A stretch of 32,884 nt of DNA from UM-FILTER-49-7 sp964599895 (GCA_964599895.1 CAZRHT010000031.1:1-32884); one strand, 5' to 3'; shown: positions 6,021 to 15,286, counted from the stretch's first letter. Notes: generated by a model not told the origin, from the sequence alone. Numbers and translations: made by a program.

Positions 6021-9000
6021 ATGTTATCTAAGTTTTTTCTTGATCGTCCCGTTTTCGCCTGGGTTATCGCTATTGTCATGATGGCGGCAGGCGCGCTGGC
6101 GATCTACAACCTGCCCATATCTCAGTATCCCCCCATCGCGCCGCCGTCCATCAGCATCAGTTCGTTTTACCCCGGTGCATCGGCCGAGACAGTCGAAGAC
6201 AGCGTCACACAGATTATTGAACAGAAAATGACCGGTCTGGACAAAATGTTATACCTCTCCAGTAACAGTTCTTCATCCGGTGCGTCCAGAATTGAACTGA
6301 CATTTGCACCTGGAACGGATCCGGATCTCGCATGGGCAAAGGTGCAGAATAAGCTTCAGCTTGCCATGGCCAGTCTACCGGACGTTGTGCAGCGACAGGG
6401 GCTCCAGGTCAGCAAATCCACCCGTAACTACCTGATCATTATCGGGCTCATCTCTGAAGACAACAGCATGAACGGTGCCGATTTACAGGATTATGCCAAA
6501 TCCAATCTGGAGAAAATCCTCTCCCGGGTCCCCGGTGTAGGTGAAGTGAACAGCTTTGGCACCCAGTATGCGATGCGTGTCTGGGTCAACCCGGACAAAC
6601 TGACCCAGTACCACCTGACAATGGCAGACGTGGTCCAGCAGCTCAGGGCATACAATGTGGAGATTTCTGCCGGTCAGTTTGGCGGACTACCCGCAGTGAA
6701 AGGACAGCGGCTGAATGCTTCCATTATTGTCCAACATTTGCTCCAGACACCGGAACAGTTCGCCGCTATTCCGGTTCGTACGAACCCGGATGGCTCCGTT
6801 GTGCGCATCAGCGACATCGGCCGGACTGAGCTGGGCAGTGAGCGATACGATATGTCGTCCAATTACAATGGCAACCCCAGCGCAGCAATGGCAGTACGCC
6901 TTGCTTCGGGTGCTAATGCGTTGGATACTGCAAATGCCGTCAAACAGAAATTGAAAGAAATGAGCACCTATTTCCCTCAGGGCATGAAGGTGGTTTATCC
7001 GTTTGATACCACACCCTTTACCAAGGTGGCTATAGAGGAAGTAGTGAAAACTCTGTTTGAAGCGGTTTTTCTGGTTTTCCTGATTATGTATCTTTTCATG
7101 GGGACCTTCCGGGCCACACTGATTCCTACCATCGCGGTACCCGTGGTGTTACTTGGGACCTTTGCGGTTCTCGGATTTTTTGGATTCAGTATCAACATGT
7201 TAACGATGTTTGCAATGGTGCTGGCCATCGGTCTTCTCGTAGATGACGCCATTGTCGTGGTTGAGAATGTGGAACGAATCATGAGCGAAGAGGGGCTGTC
7301 CCCCAGAGAAGCGGCAGCCAAGTCCATGGAAGAAATCACCAGTGCCCTGATTGGAATCGGGCTGGTGCTCGCTGCCGTATTCGGTCCGATGGCATTTTTT
7401 CCAGGTTCAACAGGAGTCATCTACCGCCAGTTCTCCATCACCATCGCAGCATCTATGCTGTTGTCGGTCCTGGTCGCGTTGATTCTAACCCCGGTCCTGT
7501 GTGCCTCACTCCTCAAACCCGTTCCCAAGGGACACGAACCGGCAGACAATGCCGTATTCTTCCTGCGTCCCTTTTTCGCATGGTTTGACCGCCTTTTCTT
7601 CCGGGCTCGGGATCAGTATGTCAGAGTAGTTGGCCACCTCCTGGCCAGAAAGCTTCGTTACGTGTTCCTGTTTCTACTAATTGTGGTAGCAATGGGGTAC
7701 TTGTTTCACCGGATGCCCACTGCCTATCTTCCAGATGAGGATCAGGGGATTCTGATGGTTCAAGCTATGCTTCCCTCCGGAGCGACCCTGGAGCAGACAG
7801 AAAAGGTCATGAACCGGGTCAGAGATTATTTCCTGAATCAGGAAAAAGAAGGCGTGAGCTCCTTTATGGCAATTTCAGGGCATAGCTTTTCCGGAGATGG
7901 ACAGAACATGGGTCTTGGCTTCGCTAAACTCAAAGACTGGAAGCTGCGTGAACGGCCGGATTTGAAGGCCAAGGCGATCGCAGGAAGGGCAATGAGGGAA
8001 TTCTCAAAAATTAAGGGCGCCATGGTATTTGCCTTCCCGCCACCTCCCGTGGTGGAACTGGGAGTCGCCACTGGATTTGATTTTGAACTGGAGGACCGCG
8101 GTGGTCTGGGACATCAAGCCCTGATGGCGGCCCAGTACCAACTTCTGGGAATGGCAGCTCAAGACCCGAGGTTGGCCAGGGTCCGACCCAACGGTATGGC
8201 AGATGTCGCCCAGTACCAGATTGACGTGGATTGGGATAAGGCGGGTGCTCTGGGGATTCCCATCAGCTCCATTCACAACACCATTGCCGCCGCCTTTGGT
8301 AGCGCATACGTCAACGACTTTCTCCAGGGCGGACGCGTGAAGCGGGTATACGCTCAGGCTGACGCGGCTTACCGTATGCTCCCAAAAGATTTGAATAAGC
8401 TTTATGTTCGCAATACCATGGGCAAGATGGTTCCTTTTTCATCCTTTGCCACCGGGCACTGGACAACAGGTTCCCCGCAATTGAATCGTTATAATGGTTT
8501 CCCGTCTGTCGAAATTCAGGGAGAAGCAGCACCGGGCAGAAGCACCGGTGAAGCAATGAAAGCCATGGAAGAACTTGCATCAAGGTTACCCAAAGGCATT
8601 GGCTTCGACTGGACCGGACTCTCATACCAGGAAGTGATGGCCAGTTCCCAGGCAGGATTGTTATATCTCTTTTCAATTTTCGTAATCTTCCTGTGCCTGG
8701 CAGCCCTGTACGAAAGCTGGCCGATCCCGATTGCTATTCTGCTGACTTTGCCTCTGGGAGTTATCGGCGGTGTCATCGCTTCTACCATAGTGGGTATGCC
8801 CAATGATGTTTATTTTCAGATTGGGCTTTTAACCATCCTGGGATTGACCACAAAGAACGCTATCCTGATTGTCCAGTTTGCAAGGGCGAGGGTGGATGAG
8901 GGTATCGGTTTGATTGAAGCAACCCTGGAAGCTGCCAGGTTGCGATTGCGCCCCATCATCATGACGTCACTGGCCTTCGGGTTCGGCATTCTGCCCCTTG

Positions 9001-9194
9001 TCCTTGCCAAGGGAGCGGGAGCAGGTGCCGAAAATGCAATCGGCACCGGTGTTCTGGGAGGCATGGTAACCTCCACCTTTCTGGTTACCTTGTTTGCGCC
9101 ACTGTTCTATGTAATGGTATACAAGGTTCTAGGCAAACGTCATCGGAATGTAACCATGACGCATGTAGAAGTACATTCATCAGGGGATCAATAA
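6021..9194 (+). CDS. RND multidrug efflux pump, inner-membrane permease (HAE1 family, AcrB-like)
   Basis: Proton-driven exporter of hydrophobic or amphiphilic compounds, working as a trimer across the periplasm. It has 1057 residues, close to AcrB (1049). The N-terminus LSKFFLDRPVFAWVIAIVMM is the canonical first membrane helix, and the porter loop has LPISQYPPIAPPSISIS. Proton-relay residues are intact: D408 and D409 in LLVDDAIVVVENVER and K945 in GLTTKNAILIVQFARA. Internal duplication into two halves of six helices each is evident. CGGAGG lies 6 nt before the ATG. It is flanked by its adaptor and outer-membrane factor, so the operon encodes a full tripartite pump. The substrate range cannot be read from sequence alone. 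Confidence 0.97.
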   Translation: MLSKFFLDRPVFAWVIAIVMMAAGALAIYNLPISQYPPIAPPSISISSFYPGASAETVEDSVTQIIEQKMTGLDKMLYLSSNSSSSGASRIELTFAPGTDPDLAWAKVQNKLQLAMASLPDVVQRQGLQVSKSTRNYLIIIGLISEDNSMNGADLQDYAKSNLEKILSRVPGVGEVNSFGTQYAMRVWVNPDKLTQYHLTMADVVQQLRAYNVEISAGQFGGLPAVKGQRLNASIIVQHLLQTPEQFAAIPVRTNPDGSVVRISDIGRTELGSERYDMSSNYNGNPSAAMAVRLASGANALDTANAVKQKLKEMSTYFPQGMKVVYPFDTTPFTKVAIEEVVKTLFEAVFLVFLIMYLFMGTFRATLIPTIAVPVVLLGTFAVLGFFGFSINMLTMFAMVLAIGLLVDDAIVVVENVERIMSEEGLSPREAAAKSMEEITSALIGIGLVLAAVFGPMAFFPGSTGVIYRQFSITIAASMLLSVLVALILTPVLCASLLKPVPKGHEPADNAVFFLRPFFAWFDRLFFRARDQYVRVVGHLLARKLRYVFLFLLIVVAMGYLFHRMPTAYLPDEDQGILMVQAMLPSGATLEQTEKVMNRVRDYFLNQEKEGVSSFMAISGHSFSGDGQNMGLGFAKLKDWKLRERPDLKAKAIAGRAMREFSKIKGAMVFAFPPPPVVELGVATGFDFELEDRGGLGHQALMAAQYQLLGMAAQDPRLARVRPNGMADVAQYQIDVDWDKAGALGIPISSIHNTIAAAFGSAYVNDFLQGGRVKRVYAQADAAYRMLPKDLNKLYVRNTMGKMVPFSSFATGHWTTGSPQLNRYNGFPSVEIQGEAAPGRSTGEAMKAMEELASRLPKGIGFDWTGLSYQEVMASSQAGLLYLFSIFVIFLCLAALYESWPIPIAILLTLPLGVIGGVIASTIVGMPNDVYFQIGLLTILGLTTKNAILIVQFARARVDEGIGLIEATLEAARLRLRPIIMTSLAFGFGILPLVLAKGAGAGAENAIGTGVLGGMVTSTFLVTLFAPLFYVMVYKVLGKRHRNVTMTHVEVHSSGDQ

Positions 9195-9195
9195 A

Positions 9196-10641
9196 ATGAA
9201 GATACAAATATTCGCACTACTTGGAATAACCTTTCTGCTGGGCGGCTGTACAATGGCCCCGAAATACACAAGGCCGGCGGCACCAATTCCGAAACAATTG
9301 CCCAAAAGTGTCGCACCGGATGCAACGAAGAATGCGGCAATACAGCCTATGTCATCCGACATAGGCTGGCAGCAGTTTTTCCCGGATAAGAAACTTCAGA
9401 GTATCATTCAGCTTGCTTTGGAAAACAACCGTGACCTGCGTCTGGCTGCATTGAACGTTGAAAAGGCGCGTTCCCTCTATGGGATTCAACGGGCTGAGCT
9501 CCTCCCGTCTATCAATGCAGTGGGAACCGGGAGCCGTGCGCGAACATCTTCCGACCTGTTGCGCACCGGAGAGCCTCAGCGAACAGAGCAATACAGTGTC
9601 CACCTGGGAATCACATCCTGGGAACTGGATTTCTTCGGCCGCATCCAAAGCCTGAAAAACCAGGCCCTCCAGCAATATCTTTCCACAGAATATGCCCGTC
9701 GCAGCGCCCAGATTGCATTGGTAGCGGAAGTCGCACAGACATACTTAACGCTGGCTTCGGACCAGGAAAATCTCAAGCTGGCACAAACAACCTATGAAAC
9801 GCAAAAGGACGCACACAAGTTGATTCAGAAGAGCTACGAAGCGGGTATGGTCAGTGAACTGGATCTGGAACGTGCACAAACTCAGATGGATGCCGCACGG
9901 GGAGCCATGGCCCGATACACACAACTGGTATCACTGGACAAGAATGCACTGGAACTCCTCCTCGGTTCGCCGCTTCCGGTGGACATTCTCCCGGCAAGTC
10001 TCGACAAAATTGAACCGCCATTGGTTATTTCTCCGGGGCTCTCGTCCGAAGTACTTCTCCAGCGCCCGGACATCCTCATGGCCGAAAGCCTCTTGAAGGG
10101 TGAAAATGCAGCCATCGGTGCAGCCAGGGCGACACTGTTTCCCAGGATCTCGCTGACTACTGCCATTGGAACTGCCAGTCGGGAGTTGTCCGGGTTGTTC
10201 AAGTCCGGAAACAACACGTGGAACTTTACACCCCAGGTGGCATTGCCTATTTTCGATCCCCGTACCTGGTCTGCGCTGAAAGTCAGCAAAGCAAACAGGA
10301 AAATCGCACTGGCCCAATATGAGAAAGCCATTCAGACGGCTTTCCGTGAAGTAGCGGATGCACTTGCGGTAAGAAACACAGTTGGCCAGCAGGTGAATGC
10401 CCAACAGTCCATTGTCAAATCGGCACGGAAAGTCTATGACTTGACAAATGCCCGCTATACGCAAGGTATTGACGGTTATCTCGGAGTATTGGATGCCCAA
10501 CGGTCCCTATACGCAGCGCAACAGGGACTTATTTCCCTGCGTCTGGCAGAACTGGCCAATCGTGTCAGGCTTTACGCAGTGCTGGGTGGCGGCGACAAGG
10601 CCGAAAGCGCTCCAAAAGAGAGCCCTTCAAAAGGGAAGTGA
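9196..10641 (+). CDS. outer-membrane efflux factor lipoprotein (NodT/OprM family)
   Basis: Trimeric outer-membrane channel that completes the RND pump. The 481-residue product has a lipoprotein signal peptide ending in LLGGC (C18), followed by the family-typical TMAPKYTRP. Two OEP repeats are visible: the first with LQSIIQLALENNRDLRLAALNVEKARSLY (about 73-101), and the second with RPDILMAESLLKGENAAIGAARATLFPRISLT (about 295-325). The tail has YTQGIDGYLGVLDAQRSLYAAQQ, standard for this group. It starts one base after the permease stop codon with AGGGGA inside the permease's last codons, so the two are translationally coupled. A strong terminator follows. It may also serve the MacAB-type system at 21253-24477, which has no channel of its own. 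Confidence 0.95.
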   Translation: MKIQIFALLGITFLLGGCTMAPKYTRPAAPIPKQLPKSVAPDATKNAAIQPMSSDIGWQQFFPDKKLQSIIQLALENNRDLRLAALNVEKARSLYGIQRAELLPSINAVGTGSRARTSSDLLRTGEPQRTEQYSVHLGITSWELDFFGRIQSLKNQALQQYLSTEYARRSAQIALVAEVAQTYLTLASDQENLKLAQTTYETQKDAHKLIQKSYEAGMVSELDLERAQTQMDAARGAMARYTQLVSLDKNALELLLGSPLPVDILPASLDKIEPPLVISPGLSSEVLLQRPDILMAESLLKGENAAIGAARATLFPRISLTTAIGTASRELSGLFKSGNNTWNFTPQVALPIFDPRTWSALKVSKANRKIALAQYEKAIQTAFREVADALAVRNTVGQQVNAQQSIVKSARKVYDLTNARYTQGIDGYLGVLDAQRSLYAAQQGLISLRLAELANRVRLYAVLGGGDKAESAPKESPSKGK

Positions 10642-10665
10642 GCCCGGCACCGGATAAGGAACCTG

Positions 10666-10699
10666 AAGGGAGCTGCGATGAGAGCGGCTCCCTTTTATT
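10666..10699 (+). terminator. Rho-independent terminator of the RND operon
   Basis: GGGAGCTGC (10668-10676) pairs with GCGGCTCCC (10684-10692) with one G-U pair and a 7-nt loop, extended by AA/TT, and is followed by TTTTATT. It lies 25 nt after the outer-membrane factor stop. Confidence 0.85.
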
Positions 10700-10773
10700 G
10701 CTGGACAGGAAATTTCCCGGTTGATCTGGGACTCAAAAATGATAAAACATAGTCACTACCTGCAACGGAGGTT

Positions 10774-11592
10774 ATGAACGTGGAAAGCAAAATCAAACAG
10801 GCTCTGGGTCTTGCCTACTCTCCGGTAAGTATTGTGTGGACGAATAAAAAACCTGAAAATGCAAAGGAATTCAAAGAAAATGCCTGGGGCTGCTCCATGT
10901 GGCTGCTGGCAAGCGCGGCAAAGGGAAAAACAGCAGTCTTTTCCAGAAAAACCTACGGATGCTGGGGGAATGGCGTCGGAATGGGGTTCGGTAACCAGTA
11001 CCTGGCTTTTCCCGGCGGAATAGACGGATTCTGCCAATTCCTGTCCACCGGAAATGCCAATTCAGAAAAAGGAAAAGCCGTCGCGGAACAATTGAAACCC
11101 CATGTAACCGAATCATTCATGGAAGATTTTCTCCATGGTGAAGGCTATCTCGTATCCCCCAAGCTGGTGGAGGACTTTGTTGAATCCATGCCCATGATGG
11201 ACGTACCCACTGAGTTCGTGGTCTTCAAGCCCCTCTCAATGCTCGACCCGGACACGGAGACACCGGAGGTCGTAGTTCTTCTGGCCACACCAGATCAACT
11301 TTCAGCACTGGTAATTCTTGCAAACTATGGAAGGCCAGGTGTTGAAAATGTAGCAATTCCCTACGCTGCCGGCTGTCAGACCATTGGAATTTTCCCCTAC
11401 CGGGAGGCCCGATCCGAAAACCCAAGAGCTATCATCGGCTTGACAGATATTTCAGCAAGAAAGAACCTCCGCCAGCAGCTCGGCAAGGACCTTTTCACTT
11501 TTTCCCTTCCCTGGAAAATGTTTCTGGAATTGGAAGATCAGGTAGAAGGCAGTTTTCTTGAAAAGAGCACCTGGAAGGAACTGATTGATTAG
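10774..11592 (+). CDS. DUF169 family protein
   Basis: Member of the DUF169 (COG2043) family; no biochemical role is firmly assigned. The 272-residue protein shows the family pattern: N-terminal LGLAYSPVSIVWTNKKPENA, the cysteine segments ENAWGCSMWLLASAAKG and KTYGCWGNGVGMGFG, then YLVSPKLVEDFVESMP, VVFKPLSML and a C-terminal IPYAAGCQTIGIFPYRE with the conserved late cysteine. No signal peptide or membrane helix is seen, so it is probably cytosolic. GGAGG at 10767-10771 is only 2 nt from this ATG but 8 nt from an in-frame GTG at 10780, so the true start may be the GTG, giving 270 residues. It stands alone after the RND terminator and faces the methyltransferase gene. Confidence 0.85.
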   Translation: MNVESKIKQALGLAYSPVSIVWTNKKPENAKEFKENAWGCSMWLLASAAKGKTAVFSRKTYGCWGNGVGMGFGNQYLAFPGGIDGFCQFLSTGNANSEKGKAVAEQLKPHVTESFMEDFLHGEGYLVSPKLVEDFVESMPMMDVPTEFVVFKPLSMLDPDTETPEVVVLLATPDQLSALVILANYGRPGVENVAIPYAAGCQTIGIFPYREARSENPRAIIGLTDISARKNLRQQLGKDLFTFSLPWKMFLELEDQVEGSFLEKSTWKELID

Positions 11593-11708
11593 CAACTCCC
11601 GGCTGAGGGTCCTGCTCAAACGTATTCCCAGGCAATGGCTCCCCCGGCAGATGGTCGGGAAAAATCAGCGTATACGTGGATTAAAATGAGATGCATCAAA
11701 GGCAGGGG

Positions 11709-12308
11709 TTACGTTTTTTCGCAGCGGTATATTTTGCTCTCCCAGCCCTTTCCTTCACTAACTGTGGTAACTTCCCAATTAAACCAGTGGTAGTCCAGCA
11801 TCTTTTCCACCTGGGGCGGAGAGTGATAATACGAGCGTATTTTGAACCGTCTTTTTCCTACCTTCAATTCCGGTTCCCGACGCTGGGGGATGAGATTAAA
11901 AAGAAAAATGCCGCCTTGTTTCAGAGTGCGTGCAGCCTCTGCAATAATCAAGCTCGGGTCCTTTATGTGGACAAAAAAGAATGCTGCTACCAGGAGCTCC
12001 ACTTTTTCATCCTGAAACGGCAGATCTTCCGCAGCATTTGCCTGCACAAGTTGCACTCTTGGTGCCCTGTGAACAGCATTACGGAGCATATTCAGTGATA
12101 TATCAATTCCGACGAACATCTCCGCCCTTCTATCAATCTCTCCGGAAATGCGGCCGTCGCCAATACCCAGCTCTACTGCCACGTCCGCTTTATCCGGCAA
12201 GAGCCGGATAAAGTCCATCCGATCGAAGGAATCAAGCTTCCGATAATCCTTTGAATATGAATCGGCATACAGGTCATAGCCCTCACGGGAACCCACCATT
12301 TTTACCAT
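11709..12308 (-). CDS. class I SAM-dependent methyltransferase
   Basis: Small-molecule or protein methyltransferase of the Methyltransf_11 type; the substrate is unknown. From ATG at 12308 it has 199 residues. Motif I is VAVELGIGDGRIS, followed by the acidic end of strand 2 in FVGIDISLNML, motif II-like VQANAAEDLPF, and post-motif LLVAAFFFVHIKDP with LKQGGIFLFNLIP. The N-terminal REGYDLYADSYSKDYRKLDSFDR is common in such enzymes. An upstream ATG at 12356 would add 16 residues, but those codons are made of the heptad repeat of element C, so I prefer the shorter form; neither start has a strong ribosome binding site. It may be cotranscribed with the upstream PLP enzyme gene, 127-175 nt away. 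Confidence 0.85.
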   Translation of the reverse strand: MVKMVGSREGYDLYADSYSKDYRKLDSFDRMDFIRLLPDKADVAVELGIGDGRISGEIDRRAEMFVGIDISLNMLRNAVHRAPRVQLVQANAAEDLPFQDEKVELLVAAFFFVHIKDPSLIIAEAARTLKQGGIFLFNLIPQRREPELKVGKRRFKIRSYYHSPPQVEKMLDYHWFNWEVTTVSEGKGWESKIYRCEKT

Positions 12309-12340
12309 ATCGTTTCTCTTTTTGAAAAATGAGGAACGAT

Positions 12341-12474
12341 GTTCTTCGTGTTCCATGCTCTGTGTCCTGAAAAATCACACGAACGAATCCTTTCCGGTCT
12401 TTCCAAACTATCCACGGTGGCCTTGCCGCCTCCTTTCCGGTCAGAAGATTGAACACTGAACACTGAACACTTCT
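12341..12474. repeat. heptad intergenic element C (arm-core-arm)
   Basis: Left heptads GTTCTTC, GTGTTCC, ATGCTCT, GTGTCCT (12341-12368) run into GAAAAATCA (12369-12377). The core carries CCGGT (12394), AACTATCC (12406-12413) and TTCCGGTCAGAA (12435-12446). Right heptads GATTGAA, CACTGAA, CACTGAA, CACTTCT (12447-12474) are roughly the reverse complement of the left ones. This is the clearest copy of the family in the window. Confidence 0.75.
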
Positions 12475-12483
12475 TCTTTCTGA

Positions 12484-13494
12484 TCATAAAAGTCCTTTTT
12501 CCTTCATCCATTCATCATTGAAAATAGTGCTGAGATAACGGGATGCGCCGTCGGGAAAGATAGTCACAATCCGTGCAGGTTTGTTCAGATCCCTGGAAAG
12601 TCTCCGCACTGCCCAGAGTGCTGCTCCGCTGGACCCACCAGCCAACACACCCTCTTTCTTCACCAATTCCCTGGCGGCAAGGAAGGCATCCCGGTCTGTG
12701 ACCCGAATGATGTCATCAAGAACTTCAAATTCGGCTGTTTTTATAAGAAATTCGTCTCCAAGACCTTCAATGAGATACGGGCCGGAGCTTACGTGTTCCT
12801 TGCTGTGAAACCAATCGTAAAAAACCGAACCTACCGGATCCACTGCCACTATTTTAATATTGGGGTCCTGCTCTTTCAGGTATCGGCCGGTCCCACAGAT
12901 AGTCCCACCGGTACCCATTCCCGCTACAAAATAGTCAATCCTTCCTTCCATCTGTTCCCAGATTTCCGGACCCGTGGTCATGTAGTGGGTTTCGTTATTG
13001 TCCCGGTTATTGTGTTGATCAGGATAAAAACAACCCGGTGATTCGGCAGCCAGCTTTGGCGTAATATTGTTGTAGCTTTCCGGATGTTCCGGAGGAAGGG
13101 AATGGTCCACAGAATGGATTTCCACGCCCAGAGCTTTCAACTGGTTCAGTTTTTCCTTGCTGAGTGAATCTCTCACAACCACTTTCAAACGGTAGCCCTT
13201 CTGGATCGCAACCAGCGCCAGCCCGATGGCTGTATTGCCGGAAGAGCATTCGATAATGAGCTGACCATCGTGGAGCTTGCCTTCCCTTTCCGCCTTTTCC
13301 AGCATATAGCGGGCAATCCTGTCTTTGACACTGCCCATGGGGTTCAGAAATTCCAGCTTGGCGAAAACTTCGCTGGAAAGTTCGGCCGTTACCCGGTTCA
13401 GTTTCACCATTGGTGTATGACCCACCACGTCCAGAATGCTGTCATAGACCCGCTTATCCGCCATTGTCTTCCATTCAGCTATCTTTTCTTCCAT
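12484..13494 (-). CDS. PLP-dependent cysteine synthase / cystathionine beta-synthase family enzyme
   Basis: Fold type II PLP enzyme making cysteine or cystathionine by beta-replacement on an activated serine. The product is 336 residues from ATG at 13494, chosen for AGGAG about 5 nt upstream; an open frame continues to 13614 without support. Landmarks: YDSILDVVGHTPMVKLNRV, the PLP lysine K57 in NPMGSVKDRIA, the substrate loop ECSSGNTAIG (about 82-91), the phosphate-binding GTGGT at 194-198 and GGSSGAALWAV near the C-terminus. The tail DGASRYLSTIFNDEWMKEKGLL and the YDSILD start match the cystathionine beta-synthase branch more than CysK. Regulatory CBS domains are absent. The loop reads SSGNTA where most relatives have TSGNTG, so the preferred substrate is uncertain. 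It lies upstream of the methyltransferase gene on the same strand. Confidence 0.88.
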   Translation of the reverse strand: MEEKIAEWKTMADKRVYDSILDVVGHTPMVKLNRVTAELSSEVFAKLEFLNPMGSVKDRIARYMLEKAEREGKLHDGQLIIECSSGNTAIGLALVAIQKGYRLKVVVRDSLSKEKLNQLKALGVEIHSVDHSLPPEHPESYNNITPKLAAESPGCFYPDQHNNRDNNETHYMTTGPEIWEQMEGRIDYFVAGMGTGGTICGTGRYLKEQDPNIKIVAVDPVGSVFYDWFHSKEHVSSGPYLIEGLGDEFLIKTAEFEVLDDIIRVTDRDAFLAARELVKKEGVLAGGSSGAALWAVRRLSRDLNKPARIVTIFPDGASRYLSTIFNDEWMKEKGLL

Positions 13495-13507
13495 CTTTCT
13501 CCTTCTT

Positions 13508-13621
13508 GTGAGTGGGCGGTATGCGTGGGGTGCGGGTGTCAGAAAAATCAGGGAATTGATCCCTAACTTCCTTTCCCTTTCCGAACCATTGACCTTCCTC
13601 CATCCACTATCCACTCATTCG
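13508..13621. repeat. heptad intergenic element B
   Basis: Left G/T-rich 7-nt units start with GTGAGTG (13508-13541), then the core GAAAAATCAGGGA (13542-13554) with AGGGA/TCCCT stem, then a pyrimidine-rich stretch and right units CATCCAC, TATCCAC, TCATTCG (13601-13621). The 13-nt core is identical to that of element A. It lies upstream of the PLP enzyme gene. Confidence 0.65.
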
Positions 13622-13645
13622 GCAGGACACTGCCCTCTCACTTTC

Positions 13646-15286
13646 TCAAAAAGGCAACTCCGTTTCCATCTTTTTTTCATCCCACTTCGGCAATTTGAAC
13701 TGCTCCGGACGAAGTCGGTGGATCGTTTTCAGCCAGTCAGTGGGATACCCCACGGCTCTCGCACGGCCTTTATCGTCCTTCACATATCCATCGTTGTATT
13801 TGCAGATCAGATCTTCACTGAGCTTGACCCAGTGGCGATAAACGGTCCTTGCCTGACTGTTGGAATAATCATTGAGGTACTCTGCCGCCAGCTTCGGGTC
13901 TTTCTTATAAAGTGCCGCCGCGGCCTGGTCCACCGCCGGTTCCATGTTGATAAATCTGCCCTCCAATTCTTTCTGTACTGCAAGAATGTCCTTTACAATG
14001 TAAGACCACTTAATTTCTGCAAAGTTGGAAACCAGGTTGAATACCCACCATGCTGAATCCATACTGAATTTATCCAGGCTCCCCGTTGTGTACGCGTCCG
14101 GGGCTTCAAAAGATGCACAATAGAAGGGGATGTAACAACTGGTCCAAGTGTTGTCAAGTCCGTACCAGTACACGCCGCCCACCGCGTCCGGAAACCAGTC
14201 CCTTGACTGGCTGACGAAAGAAAACCCGGTCTGCTGAGTGGAAATCGGTCGTTCCCACGTATAATCGGCACTGTCACCGGCAATTTTCCAGTTCATTGGA
14301 CGCCATCTCTGGGGTGAATGGAAAGGCCCGGCATCTATCCCTTTTGTCATGTCATATGGTGTACCTTCATAATGGTCCCGCATCAGGGCCATTACGTCCG
14401 CCACAGACAGCTTTTTGTCCGGTTTGATCCAGAGCGGGTATCGTGCCGCACCCTTCACTCCTCGATGAAAATCAGGGGAAAGATGCAGCGACGGGGCACT
14501 CCGCCTGAAAATGCTCCACACCCGGGTCGCGGTGTAGCGGATCTTCTGGGGTGTCATGGGACAGTATGCATCGTTGAAACGGAACGGTTTTCCGCCTTTC
14601 GGATCGTAGTACCCATGCGCTACGGCATACTCAACAACATTTTTCGAGTACAGGCAATTTTCCTTGTCATCCATTGGAAATTCGCCTATTACGGACGCAT
14701 TCGCATGTGCGCAAATGTAGCCATCCGGTATCCGCCGTGCTACCCAGATAGCTCCTTTCCCACCTTTTCCAGGGCCGATCATTTCCAGAAGCCAGGCCTC
14801 TTTCTTGTCGGCAATTGAGAAGGATTCTCCGGTGCTTGCATAGCCGTATTTTTCCACCAGTCCGGTAATCACTTCAACTGCCTCTCTGGCGGTTCGGGAA
14901 CGTTCCAGCGCAAATCTCATCAGATACCAGTAGTGAAGTAATCCATCCGGATTCTGCAATTCCTTTCTGCCGTCAAATGTCGACTCACCGATTGCCACCT
15001 GAAATTCATTCATCAACCCCACCACCGCGTATGTGTGAGAAACCTGTTCAATCTCACCCTTGGTTTTGCCATCCCAACCTTGAAGGGGAATGATTTCACC
15101 GGCCTCGTGATCAGCCGCCTTTGTCACCCGAAAATGGGGATGGAACTCACCATCGCAAGAGTAGGTAATCATCACGCTGCCATCTGCGGATGCCCCCTTT
15201 GACACCAGAATGTCTGTGCATGCAAACACAGTAGAAGCAAAACAAGCCAGCATAATTACAAGAATAAATCGAGCTTGACGGGCCAT
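13646..15286 (-). CDS. secreted peptidase family C69 (U34) dipeptidase
   Basis: Ntn-fold dipeptidase acting outside the cytoplasm on short peptides. The 546-residue product starts at ATG 15286, supported by GGAGG 6 nt upstream; an ATG at 15304 would place the ribosome binding site inside the gene. The signal peptide (residues 1-22, FILVIMLACFASTVFA) is followed at once by C23 in CTDILVSKGASADGS. In this family the catalytic cysteine becomes the N-terminal residue after processing, so cleavage before C23 would both export and activate the enzyme. Typical segments include VVGLMNEFQVAIGESTFDGR, GESFSIADKKEAWLLEMIGPG and HANASVIGEFP. The C-terminal half with RPMNWKIAG and DNTWTSCYIPFY also fits. 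It is probably monocistronic and may feed dipeptide products to the POT transporter at 19678. Confidence 0.92.
   Translation of the reverse strand: MARQARFILVIMLACFASTVFACTDILVSKGASADGSVMITYSCDGEFHPHFRVTKAADHEAGEIIPLQGWDGKTKGEIEQVSHTYAVVGLMNEFQVAIGESTFDGRKELQNPDGLLHYWYLMRFALERSRTAREAVEVITGLVEKYGYASTGESFSIADKKEAWLLEMIGPGKGGKGAIWVARRIPDGYICAHANASVIGEFPMDDKENCLYSKNVVEYAVAHGYYDPKGGKPFRFNDAYCPMTPQKIRYTATRVWSIFRRSAPSLHLSPDFHRGVKGAARYPLWIKPDKKLSVADVMALMRDHYEGTPYDMTKGIDAGPFHSPQRWRPMNWKIAGDSADYTWERPISTQQTGFSFVSQSRDWFPDAVGGVYWYGLDNTWTSCYIPFYCASFEAPDAYTTGSLDKFSMDSAWWVFNLVSNFAEIKWSYIVKDILAVQKELEGRFINMEPAVDQAAAALYKKDPKLAAEYLNDYSNSQARTVYRHWVKLSEDLICKYNDGYVKDDKGRARAVGYPTDWLKTIHRLRPEQFKLPKWDEKKMETELPF

Noticed and set aside
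11593..11708. Terminator between the DUF169 and methyltransferase genes
   Set aside because: Only a 4-bp CCCG/CGGG stem and a CGTATACG palindrome without T-runs were found; not enough to call.
11691..12098. 135-residue plus-strand frame
   Set aside because: Antisense to the methyltransferase gene, with no start signal or motif.
13495..13645. Riboswitch or T-box upstream of the PLP enzyme gene
   Set aside because: The gap is filled by repeat B; I see no SAM-box or T-box conserved segments and no terminator-antiterminator pair.
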